This document shows positions 1 through 12,600 of a stretch of DNA of 64,000 nt, piece by piece. The position numbers and the translations under genes are program-made. Below the pieces are notes generated by a model. That model was not told where the DNA came from. It saw only the letters and a list, made by a program, of their open reading frames with translations, and ran no database searches. Origin of the DNA: Barthelona sp. PCE (Eukaryota > Metamonada: BaSk clade); assembly GCA_040285745.1 (NCBI GenBank), contig JAUFOR010000004.1, positions 930,001 through 994,000 on the forward strand, in the 5' to 3' direction. Within the stretch, counting starts at the first letter, position 1. The number at the start of each line of letters is the position of its first letter.

Positions 1-3000
1 CCATATGACACACGAGGAACGTTGACATCGAGCGCATGCGCGATGGAGCAAAGTAAAGCAATACATAGGCGATTACCAGTCCCGCGACGGGAATAATGAT
101 GGGAGTCTTGAGCGTGAGAATGTTGATGGCGTAGAAGCGCAACCCAAAGAACGGAAGCGTGAGCGCGGCTGCGCCAACAGCGGCGATTGTGGCAGTGTCA
201 AACGCAAACGCGAGGACTGCCAACAACAGTGTTGCCAGAATGTGGTGGAACAGCGGTGTCCATTTGGTGCCTGTGCACTCCAGATCGTAACCGATACTCT
301 CGCCATTGGGGCACATGGAGCACATGAATCCGCGTGCAGAGACACACGTTGCGCCATCACACTCTAGAGATGGACAGGTGAGCGCGACAGTCGCCTGCGG
401 TTCCAAAAAGTGGTTCGGCATGGCAGACGAAATGGTGTTGTTTGCACAGCTCACCGTCTCGTGACACTGCACGCACGTGCTCTCGACCAGTCGGTAGTTG
501 TCTGCGCACTGACACTGCAGCGGCGATACCGCAGCGATCGGCGAGATCATTGTTGAGGGACAGGATGCACATGGCACATCTCCCTCCGCTGTTTTGAATT
601 CACCCACCGGGCACGCGGAGCACACATCGTCGCGGCGCGTGTAGCCGGGGCTGCACACACACGCGTCGCCAACGAACATGCTGTGTGCGGGACACTCCAT
701 GTCGCTGATTGTGAGCTCAAACGTGGCTTTGGTCGAGTTAGCCGTTATAGCAACGGTGACATTCGAACCCAGCGGTATATTGAGGATCGGTGTCGTAACG
801 ATTGCGATGCCCATGTGTGCTTCCCACGAGTCTTCGTGCAACAAAACGCCATCGGTGCTCACTGCGACGTCGCCAACATCCGCAACGGGCTGGTCAGTGT
901 AGTCGGTCAGGTGCGCTTCGATCTCGAGTGGTTGCCCGATGCCGCTGCGAACGACGAAAAACTGCGCCGCGTACGGAACTGGCATGAGCTCCAGTTCGGT
1001 GATTGCTGTGAAGCGGCCGCTGGAAACCGTGACGTTGTTTGAGCGTGCTGGCTCTGCAAGTATCAGAGTGCTATCCTCGAAAGAGCACCCCGCATCGCAT
1101 TCCACCGCGACTGCCGAGGAGGCAGCGCCTCCATAGGCATCGGTGCACTCGACGTTGAACGGAACGCTGGTGTTGGGAACGAGCTGCGAGTTGACAGTGA
1201 GAACAGCGCACGACTCGGCCTGACCTGCGAGAATGAGGATGCAGAACTTGGTTGACGCGCCTGAGTACGCGACTGTTACGCACTGCAGGCCGTGTTTTTT
1301 AGGCACACTCAGCAGAAGCTGCTGGTTCGCGACGGGAACGAACGAGCCGTCCACGAGCACGCCCTGATCAACAGCGAGCTGGCGCCCGAGGATGTTCAGC
1401 GGCGCAACCGCGAGCGGCACAGAAGATGCGTCTATGGAAGCAGACATCGGGCCGACAACCCTGAGATCAACGACCTGGTCGACGTAGTGCCCGAAGAGCT
1501 CCACTTCGGTGACGGCACTGCACCCAACGAGCTCGATGTCGAACGAAGACGCGCGTACATGGTCGAAGAACATGATACACAACTCGTGATACATAATACC
1601 GCTCGAGAACTGCTCACAAACAATGTCTGCCGGCTCGAACACCCATGTTTCGTTTGCAGTTCGCGCAACCATCGAGACATCGCACGGCTCGTACAGCACA
1701 ACACTGATTGCAGTAACGAACGCCTCACGGTCGATGTCGACCACTTCACGGCGGAGCTCGGACCAGCCCACATCGCAGCGCTGACCATCAGTGAGACGGG
1801 CGTCGTCGAGAGCGACGTTGAGCGCCACTACATGCGGGATGTTCATTACGAGCTCGAAGAGTCTGCTCGTCTCGGGTATGTTCGCGGTGTCGCAAAGCTC
1901 AGAGCGTGGCAACTCCACCTGCAGTTCCAGACCGTTGCTGAACAGGCGCCCGCCCGTTGTGCTCAGGTCCATCGTGTACATTCCTGGGTCGATGAACGGG
2001 CACTCGAACTCGAGCCCCGCACGCAGCTGGCAATACACAGTCGTGGTCTTGTAACGAGCACGCAGCACATAGCCCTCGAACTCGGTCAGGTGGATGCCGG
2101 TCAGCTTGATGACTTTGTCCTCCAGCATCGACAGCTTCTTAGGCAGAATCGCGCCCAGTAAAGGCTTGATTACCGTTACCGGCGACAGAGAATACGAGCT
2201 TGCGGGCGTTGCGACGCGCATCGACGTGTTGCCATACAGGGCGCCTCCAAGGAGGAGTGCGAGGTCGGACGGTGCGAACGTGATGTTCTCCATTGCGAAG
2301 GAAACCGAGCTGTGTATTGGATTCTTGGGCTCCAGCTTCGCTTGGTGATCAACGCCGTACGGCCACAGGATCTGCGAGAACTCCGGACGCGCGACACGCG
2401 TGAGCGGGATGTCTATGCCGATTGGATCAAGGGCGAGAGATTCAGTCACGCATTCAACGAAACACCAGCAGTCACCGCACGCCTCAGAGGCACACACGCC
2501 CAGGGAGAGCGGGGGAAGTCCGATGCCGCACAGAGTGGCTGAGAACGGCGCATCGTCAAAAGCGTGGATTTCAGAAGCGTCCAGTGTGAACACGCGTGCC
2601 TCGCCGACATATAGCTGCACGTCATCGCAGAACGCGTGCATGCTGCTCCATCCCGTCTTAAGAACGTGCACGTCGGATTCGAGTGTTGCACCGTTGAACG
2701 ATCCCAGGAACACAATGCCCTGCACCTGAACGACCAGGCTGCGGCACATGTGCAGGCCAGTTGCTGCTACAGAGACCCTATAGGGTGCACCGTATGGCAT
2801 GTAGAAAGTTTGGGAATCAACACTGACCGCATCAAATACGATTGATGGCTCAACCGAGAAGTCGCCAACGGTGACAACAATGCCGCTTCCTGACTGCGAA
2901 AACGCATGCGCGAACGCGACGCCTTCGTCAGTGGTGTTGGTGATCATTGCGTGGCCGTCGTAGTTTACCCCGATCGCGCTGGTGTGCACGTGCGATAGCT

Positions 3001-3620
3001 TGACGGAAACCAGGTGCTCCTGCCCAATAGGGATTATGAAGCGCTGGTTGGGGACATCGAACGCGTAAACTCGGCCGCTCAGTGCGATCCACTCGGAATG
3101 GCCTGCTATCTGAACGGAGCCAGTATACTCTGCGGAGACGAGACCGGGAACAACACAGGTCAGCAGGTAGCCATCGAGAGCGCAAGTGTGCACGCTGATG
3201 TGCATATCTGACGATAACCTGATTCGGGGTTCCGGAATCATGCCTGTCGATGACATATCGACGCGTAGCGTGACGCTACTGGCAAATCGCGCACACGGCA
3301 CGTTGTTTGGTTCCACACTGGGGAAGACAGAGTACTGTGCTGGGATGCTGTATGATGTCTGACCGCCGACTGACACATCAAAGCGGATGTCGGCCGTTTC
3401 CAGCAACGCTGGGTTGCTGCACAGGTCATCGGGCCCAGGAGGCAGGATTGCCAGAGCGCTTCGGTGGCCAAGCACGAAAACGGGGATGGACGGCGTCCAG
3501 TCGTTGTATGTGAAGCGCGCGGTGGCCTCCGTGCCCGCCGGCCCGAAGTTTGCTCCGATAAGCGGGACTCGCAGACTCGTGTAGCACGCGCCGATGACTG
3601 GCGGGTACAGGACTGGTGGA
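1..3620 (-). other. GC-rich segment of the giant gene
   Basis: From the left edge to about base 3620 the coding sequence uses mostly G- or C-ending codons, whereas the same reading frame beyond 3660 is clearly AT-rich like the neighbouring genes. The change happens within roughly 50 bases and does not interrupt the frame. The segment encodes the C-terminal part of the ectodomain, the Cys-rich module and the first membrane helices. It also produces long antisense open frames, for example 1292-2161 on the plus strand, which are by-products of the codon bias. Confidence 0.8.
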
Positions 3621-6600
3621 AGATAGCTGAGTTTATGCTGATGACTGAACATAATCTGAGTCTCAGCAACAAATATACTGTAAAGAATATCATTACCAAC
3701 ACCAGGCATAACCAAGAGCTCCAATCTTTCTTGTTGAACAAATTGAAGTGTTACATAACCGTAAACCTCTGATGTAGCCTTTGGGAAGAGCGAGTCACCT
3801 AAATACTGACCTGTAATAATAACAATTCCACCATCAGTTGGCAATAGTGTCGGTGAAACTGACGTGACGATCGGGGTTGGTGGTGAGATTGTTACAGGGG
3901 TGTCAAAGACTTCAACAGTAACTTTACCTACGATGTTATTCACTGTGAATGTAAGCTGTTCCCCCTGATCTGTCAGACCTCCAATCATTCGATGGTTGGT
4001 ATGCGAGTACTCAAATGATACACTGCAAGCCAAACTGTAGTATGCACTAAGCGCAAAAGAAACTGACTGAGGTAATGCGATCAAAGTTATACTTTGATGA
4101 GATGTAATGGTGGGAAATGGCAGTAAGAAGGATCCTGCATCGTAGGTATAAATGTTGTGATGTATGACAATATTGATAGTATCCTCAGGACAAAATAGTT
4201 GCGCTAATCCCACTGCAACTATATGTGTATCGTTCCAAAGCACAGTTATGTTATCACAAAGGTACGTATTACCATTGATACTTAAAGAAAATACACTTTC
4301 TGAAAACAAGGCAGGATCTAAGAAATCTGATCCCCTCACCACAATATTAGCTTCGTTCACCCAAATCAAATCGATTTTGGGCGGTACTCTGTCGATGCAA
4401 CAGAAAGAACCTTGTTCAATACCGAAATCAGTAACATGGAGTGAATGGTTGCGACCAAGAAATGGAGGCAGTACAAAGCTTAGCTCACTAATTGACGTCG
4501 AAGCGGATGGTATATCTTGTCCGAAGAACCGAGCACCATAATCAGAGCACTCATTTCCGTGAATCCATTCGTCGGCTGTGATGGTAATATGGTCACCTCC
4601 TCTTACGACTAATTGTTCATGATACATGTACGGAACAGCTACCACTGGTTTATATAGCTCTAAAATGTCTCTTGAATCCTTTTCTACCGCAGAAAACACG
4701 GGGGAGTGTATGTACTGCTGCATATCAATAGTAAACTCAAAAATTTTTGATTGTCCATCAGGAATAAAGCTAATAGGTATTTCGCGTGTTGATTTGCAGG
4801 TATCGGATACGTGGAAATCATAATTATCACTGAAAAGCTGTTGATCTTCTGTAAAATTGCAGCGAATTGTATGGAAGCCAGACCGCGGAATAATTCGTGG
4901 CAAGCATGTATCAATTGCCATCATTGCCATCAGCTTAGGGCGCAGATAACTATAACCATTGGTGTTAGAGTATGGGAAAGATATTCCTCTGACATCCTCC
5001 ATCTGCGATGTGTAAACAACAAATCCTTCGCTGTTTGATGTTTCATTACCCCGAACAAGGATCCATGGTGATCCATTGAGCGATTGAGATTCTTTACCTG
5101 ACAGAACGAACGAATTGGTTGTGGCGGTTTCAGACACCGATCTCATATCCAGTAATGCTCGATGAATTGCTCCTGGAACAAAAACGTTGGGCGAGTTAAA
5201 CACTTCAACATTGCTGTGTGCATTGCTAATGAAAAGCGAAGCTCCTCTCTCAACATATGCAGTTACATTAAAGTCTTCTGTCACTGAAACGTTTGCAGAA
5301 CCAGAAATTGTTAAAGATGAAGCTGCACCGAGGGTAAACGATGCATCTCCAGCTACAAACACTTCTCCCTCAACCGTACTGCTATCCATGGAGAGATCAG
5401 ATGCAAACTCAATAACTCCGCTCAAATGAGACTTCTTGTCAGGCGTGCTTGCTATTCTGAATGTACCTTCCGCCGTACCGTCGGTGTTATATAAAGTGGC
5501 ATTGAATGAATCCCCACCTAAAGTTGAGTCTCGAACTATTGCACGCACTGTGGAGTTGTTAGCATCAACTACTGCATCATTAATAAGACCTTCAATGGAG
5601 GAATCGATAAAAGAAAGCTGTCCATAGAACTCACCCGATGCAACGCTGGACTCAAACGAGCAGTGCTCGAAGCGCCCCTTTAGTTCATGACTGTTTATCA
5701 ACAAACTCGTTGAAAAAACGCACCGCTTCGAAGGATACTGGGACAAATCGTATACTAACGAGTTTGATAAGACGCACTCATCACAGCGTGTGAATATTGA
5801 GTTATCAAAGTACTGGACATCAATTCCGGACATGCGATGAGATAAAACGGTCTGTGTGGATTGTATTAAACATGTTTGAATAGTTGTGGTATTGATTGCA
5901 AGATAAACTCGTAAGAGTGGGGCGTTGACTATTAATGAAATGGATTTCATTTGAGCTACGATTTGAAGATTATCTTCAGATCCATCGTGCACAAGTACTA
6001 GGGTATCAATAAAGAAGTTCACATCCTCGAAAGTTATATTAGTGAATGATAAAGAATACTCAACGAAATCACTTTGTCTCATAAAACTACCAGCAAACGC
6101 AAAAGGCATGATGTTATCGCATCCGCTTAGTTCTGATCTAATGGGAAGACTGAGTGAAGCTCCGTGCATTAGAGTAATAATATCTTTCATTGTATGTACA
6201 CCACTTAGTATTGTACCATCAAACGCAATTATGTGCATCTTAACGGGTATATAAGCTACCTTATATCTTATATTGCGAGTGAAAAGCATCTTGCCCGGTT
6301 TCACAATTTCATCATATGACGTGTCATTGTATCCAGATGCCATAATGCTCTTGAGTTCATGTGAGCGATAACCAACATAATCCAGGTTTGCAAAAAGCCA
6401 GTTGTTGTGCTTTTCGACCCAAACAATATTACACAGCTCTGACTTTTTAACATATTTAGCTGTTAGCGATCCCATATATGAGTCAGCACGCAGAAAATAC
6501 TCAAATGTAAAGTCAATATCTTGATTCCAAATAATGGAGTTGAATGTGCTGTCTACATTTGTTATAGTTGAAGTGCTGGATACATAAAGTTTGAAAACTA

Positions 6601-9600
6601 GAGGATCAATCGGGAGAGCGACTGATCCAGTCACACTGAAGTATGCGTAGTTCTTCCACGATTGGAGTTGTGGGTTGGTGCTTCTGTCTCTGAGGATTAT
6701 AGACGCGGCATGCTCAAATAGGAGAGAGAACAACGATTGATCGAATAGCTTGGCAAATGCTGTATCTTTTCCAATAATACGCACACCATACTCCACATGA
6801 AATGAAAAGTATGGAAGCTGATTGTTTTGTGAGAACTGCAATATACTTCCTTTCTCCATGTACATACCAATTGAACCATCGCTTTGTGTTTCCATCAATA
6901 AATCGACCATTCCAGTCCCAGCAACGAAGAATTCAATGGTGCGATAGGCTGAACTGAACCCCCTTATTGTCAGTGTGCCATTGACAAGAACTTTGGTATT
7001 CTTAAAGTATGTAAGTGCTGTTACTCCATCTATTCCACCCCAGTCCGGATACACAACAATGCAGTTATGCACAATGCTCACCTCCTTTATCATATCATGA
7101 CCAGTTATGTAACCAAAACCATTTCTAAAATTGAAGTAGTGGTTGGATTTCATGCTGATATCGATTGATTGGATCAGGAAATAGTTTGCGAAAAGGTCTA
7201 TTGATATAGAATTTGTTCCTGTGGATACAGCACTGGGGGTAAATCTGTTTGAGTAGATACCATAATTTCCATATATGAACTGAAATTCAGGCATAACATC
7301 GTCACTTTGATTAAATATAAACATTTTGAGTATTCGTCTCCCGATGGGTCGATTGGTAAACTTTAAAGGCGTGGAGATTCGACTAACTTGAATAAAAAAA
7401 TTCGAGCTATATATATCTGTAAATATAAACGTGATCATATCAGAGCCAGTTATTGCAGAATTGAAACCACCAATATACATTGATGATGGTAAAGAAAGTT
7501 CAACCGCAGCTGAAAAATGAACATCACTCATTATATATGCCACAGTTGATATTGTTGAGCTATATGTAACGGGACCTAATGAAAAAACTTGTGTGTTTGA
7601 AGCACTCACAGTCACACTACCACTTGACAACACAAATGTATATCGATTGTCAGCGCAAATATATTCACCAAAAACAAAGCGATACCTAATGTTTGCATCT
7701 ATATTGTAGTACACATCATCTTCATTATCAATATACTTCTGTTTATCATTAGAAATTTCGATGGATCCATTGAGTCTCATTGGAATAAGTGCTGATTTCT
7801 CAGTAATCATAAAGTATGGCATTTCGCTAGTATTACTCACAATAATGTTAATGTAAATGAAAGCATCAGATGTAGTTCTGGTGGAAAACACTATACGATT
7901 TGCTCCTTTAAATATAACAGTTGAAGAAAGCTCAACTAATACACCTTGAGTGGTAATAATTGCCGCCTCTACACTTTGACTGTTGTTAATCACAAGTGCT
8001 CCTTCTCGGAATATGCCAACGCTATAAATAGGACCGCTTCTTTCAATAAATATAATTGATTCAGTAAGTGACACGTCAGCAAAACTGTACATTTCGAAAA
8101 CCGAAATGTTTGAATACCACATGTTTAACGTCTCAATCTCACATAAACTGTTCATTTCGACGTCACAACCACCATATATGGATAGGAAATCAGATTTGAA
8201 TGGCGCATCAATAAGCAGAGAATTGCTGCAGGTTATAGAATTTATGCTTAGTGGGGAATACGACTGAATAGTTCCACACCAGAAAATATCTTTAATGATC
8301 GTTTCACGCACTCTAAACGTGAAAATAGTATCGTCTCCAATGATTGATTCAATGGTGAGGAGTTCAATATAAGTGAAAACGACATTAGCTACATCTGAAA
8401 CGCCTAGCGTCCCCACTGAAAGAGTCACTCTTTCTGGGTTATGGGCAACCATATCTGGTGCGGTTTTAATTGTGAGATTGTTAATTATTATATTACCCTC
8501 ACCAAGAAGCCATAACTTAGCATTGTCAACCAGAGTTATGTGGCCAACAGATCCAATCACCTTGATGTTGCTAGTTATGATATCAGCATTAATGGCGCTA
8601 TCAACAATAACCCACTGGAAACAACTGAGATCTGTGGTTAGATTCACATCACCTGTCACTCTTACTGTGGTGAACATCCCACACAGAGGAATTATGTTGT
8701 TACTTTGAGAGAAAGCACCTGAAATACCAAGAGTTGAATTATAAAGAGGCACTGTGACCACATCAATAACCTTAATGTTACCTGCGACATTCAAGCGCCC
8801 AAATATTGTGGCGTTTGAGAAGATCACGTTGTTGGTTGATACAGAAGACATAGCTTCAACAAAGAGCGTGTTGAAATGTTCAAGTTCAACGCACACGATG
8901 TGGGCAACAGATACACGGAGGGCATCAAAAACTGACAGTTGAGCAACTGACAAGGTGCCGTTTACGACACCTGACTCTTGAGTTCCTGATTGGACAGTCC
9001 AAGTGCCACTTGATGACAATGAAAATCCGTTAAGGTACAAACGACATCCGTGACATTGTACGTTTCCTTTCAGTGAAACGTCTCCATCCAGAAAGACAAA
9101 TGTGTTGTTAAATACAACGTTTCCTTCAATTTCACCCCACAAACGGACACTCGATTTAGTTTGAAACTCAGCATCCGAAAATGAAGCTCGATACAAAAGT
9201 ATATGAGTGTCCTCGAAGACAAAACTACGGGAAATATCCCGATACATACGTAAAAACACCCTTTTTGTTCCATCTTTAAGAGTTTCGATGTAATAATGCT
9301 TGTTATAAACATTAATTGCATCTGGTTCAAATTTATACTGCGCATCGTTGACATCAGAACCAAAAACTGAAATTGTCTGCTGCTGTTTGCTGCCAAAGTG
9401 AGAAACGGCATTGGAATCAGGAGCTTTGTCAATTGCAGATACGCCAGAATCAGGTTGTATATCCACATATGACATATACTTGACGTTAACCTCATCACAG
9501 TCGATTGTTGTTCTGTTAGAGTAGTTAATGACATCTGCTGATACAGTACAGTTCTTTAATGCACTATTTGGCCACAGAAGGCCGTCATTGAATGTGATAT

Positions 9601-12600
9601 TTCCGCTCACAATTGAGCCGGTTAACAGCATTACTTTGTTAAACGATGCGTCAACGTGTAGTTGTTGATACACAAACGTAGCGTGGAATTCCCCCATCAT
9701 TTCGGAATCACCGCTAACATTAAAAACCGTGTTAATTGACGAACTTTTGACTACTAGACTAGATGCATGGAAAACGACAGTATCAGGGGTTTCCGATTTC
9801 ACTGTTGCGTTGGAAAATGTAGTATACTGCGGTAAAATAACGTTACATAACTCTAACAGACCACAGTCCAAATTAAAACTTACGTCTTGAAGAGAAAATT
9901 CAATGAAAAACTCGGGGATAAGAATAGTATAATTGACATGTGAAGGAAGTGCTGGCATCGGCGAACCAACTCCAAGAAACCCGCTTATATCCACGATACT
10001 ATCAATACTCGCTGAATATATTGTAGAGTTACCACTGGAAGTAAAGGCGGAAACGGTGACATTGGGTGCCTGCAAAAAACCGTTGGATAAAGTAATCACA
10101 GCATTAGTGGCATCGCCTTCAATGTACATATCGCAGTCTACAACACTAACATCCAAAGAGAATTGGTCTAAAACTCCGGATGAGTCAATGTCAAGGAAAT
10201 TGTTGTTCAACTGTGGATTGCAAATGACAGACACTGTTTCGTTCAAAGTAAGATGGACTGTTCCCGACACCGTTACGGATGTGTAAGAGATGATTTCTGT
10301 TAAAGACGAATATGTTCCGAAGTTAATGTGAATCGACTCCTGCGCCGACAATCTGTATTCTGTCTCCCGATGTGAATACAAATCCCACAAACCACCCTTT
10401 AAGCTCAGGTTGACACTGGATGTATTAAAAACAACCGTCATTTCCCAGTTGTCGTAGGATTTAAATTGTGATAGTGTAGTGGAGAGCATTACCAATTTAG
10501 GCTTGTTTAACGGAAAAAACCGAGTTGTCACGAGTGAAAAGTCCTTTTTCGTTTCATAAGTACCCTCTATAATATGTTTAAAAGCATTACAATCACCAGG
10601 TTCAGCAACATTCATATGTCCATTAGGAGTCACCCAATAGAAATAGCGATCTGAGTTGCATGAATCAGCGGCGATAGTAATATCCTGCCCTACAAAGAGA
10701 ATATATAATTGGCTAATCAAGTGTTGGTCAAACGATGCACGTCCTTTAGATGAATAGACTTGCAAAACACCAGTTGGCGCCGTCACTTGACTAATCTTAT
10801 CGTATTCTACATACAATTTGGCTCCATGACTCCACACAGCTTCGACCAATGTATTTCCTGTCACGTTGATCCAACTGTCACCCAGGAATTCAACAGCTTC
10901 CAAAGACGGAGCTTTCACATGCAAATTGAAAATGAGACCTCCGTCAACTTCAGTCTTCATCTGCACAAGATAATCTGAATATATATAAATGCTGGGGATG
11001 GGCACAGAATACAAAACAATGAACTTCTCCGCACATACATTGATTATGTTGCGCAAGGGATCCTTGTCCTTAATTGTATGAGACATTTGAGCAGCTGGAG
11101 ATTTCACAATAAGGGTGTGGAATCCTACTAATTCTGCGTCTAACAAGTACGTTCCGCTATTTATCACAACGGAAAAAGGAGAGAAATACACATTTCCAGA
11201 TTCAAATTGTGAAACTGTTTCAAATACTCCATACACTGATAACATGTGGTTAATTGAAGCTTCCTCTCCATCAATGAGGAAATGTCCATATACAATAATT
11301 TCGCAGGAAGATGCATGTGTGGAACGAACATATCCGTTATCACGTACAATGATTCTCGCGTTGCTGAATAGACACCTATCACAAACACCTTCTATCACGA
11401 TGGCAGACCTGGGTGTGTTGGCTGATATGTCAAAAGACACAGAATTGACAGTTGCTGTATCTAAAATTGTAAATCCATTAATCAACATAAGACTGTTATT
11501 CATTTCTTCATCAATGGAAAACTCTGAAATCCGAATATCAGAGCCTAAAGAAGCAATTAACTGTGTTCTTTCATTCACTTCAGGAAAAACACAAATCACA
11601 ATCTCACAACTTCCAAAAACTTGCAACACAAGATTTCTGCTTTCAATATTTAAAACTGAAAATGGGGAGAGGTCTACACGAAACGACTGCGTTAGGTAGG
11701 AGGAACCTGCTGGGATTGGAACTGTGCGCAGCGTAATAAGGCCTGTTTCTTCAACAGGGTCAGTAAAAAAAGTAATTATGGAACTTTCTTGAGCATAGAC
11801 CTCCAAGTCACACATTTCATATTGGCATCGCATCCCACCAGTCACTATCAAAAACTGTGGCTGAATTCTTGTAAGTTTTATGAGATCTATAAAACCACCA
11901 AAGATTCCTGAAAATAAACTCCACAGCCCACTACCACTATCTGAGAATATAACAGAACCAAAGCCAAAAACATTGGTTTCTTGAGAATCTGAACCATCGA
12001 ATAGTAACCTTGCACTACTTGCAATGAACGTTTTTTGTGTAACAGTTGAACATTCGCTATCAGGAAATAGAAAAGTTACGTCAGAAGTTTCTTCACAATC
12101 TGTTGTTTCTTGAACAATAAATTGGCTCGAAGGGGTAAGCCCAGATCCAGGTGCGTACAGCCTTGATTCCGTTACAATGGAAGGCGGAGGAATATTATTG
12201 CTAAAACTGTGAAATATATAGAACCCTGGAGACGTATCAGATACTAAAGTAAATGTTTCTGTGATGGTTTTCTGCAATTGGCCAAAGACTTCAATGAAAT
12301 TATTACCGCTACATTTGAATAAAACATCATTTGCAGGAATAACTTTGATCAAAACTCCACCTTTAACCAACAATGACGAGTCTGATAGTACAAGCCAACC
12401 TGTATCGAATGTGATGGTGCCAACTTGTAAAACTGTTGTTGAAATCTCCATTTTTGATTTGAGTGTAAGGGCATTGTCTATTATGATCTTTGATGTTGTT
12501 AGCTGAAAGTCTGAATTGTAGTCCACAATGAGTCTGTCTGAGATGAATTCACCGCACTTCACTCTCAATGCATAGCTTTGACTACTCATAGACTCCATTG

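Noticed and set aside
1292-2161. 289-codon plus-strand open frame in the GC-rich region
   Set aside because: It is the codon-aligned antisense of the giant minus-strand gene. Its composition (Glu, His, Arg, Leu rich, no motif) follows from the complement of the real codons.
11115-11699. 194-codon plus-strand frame within the left giant gene, and 9070-9534 on the minus strand in another frame
   Set aside because: The main minus-strand frame is open throughout with signal peptide and family-like content; these frames show no domain or signal.
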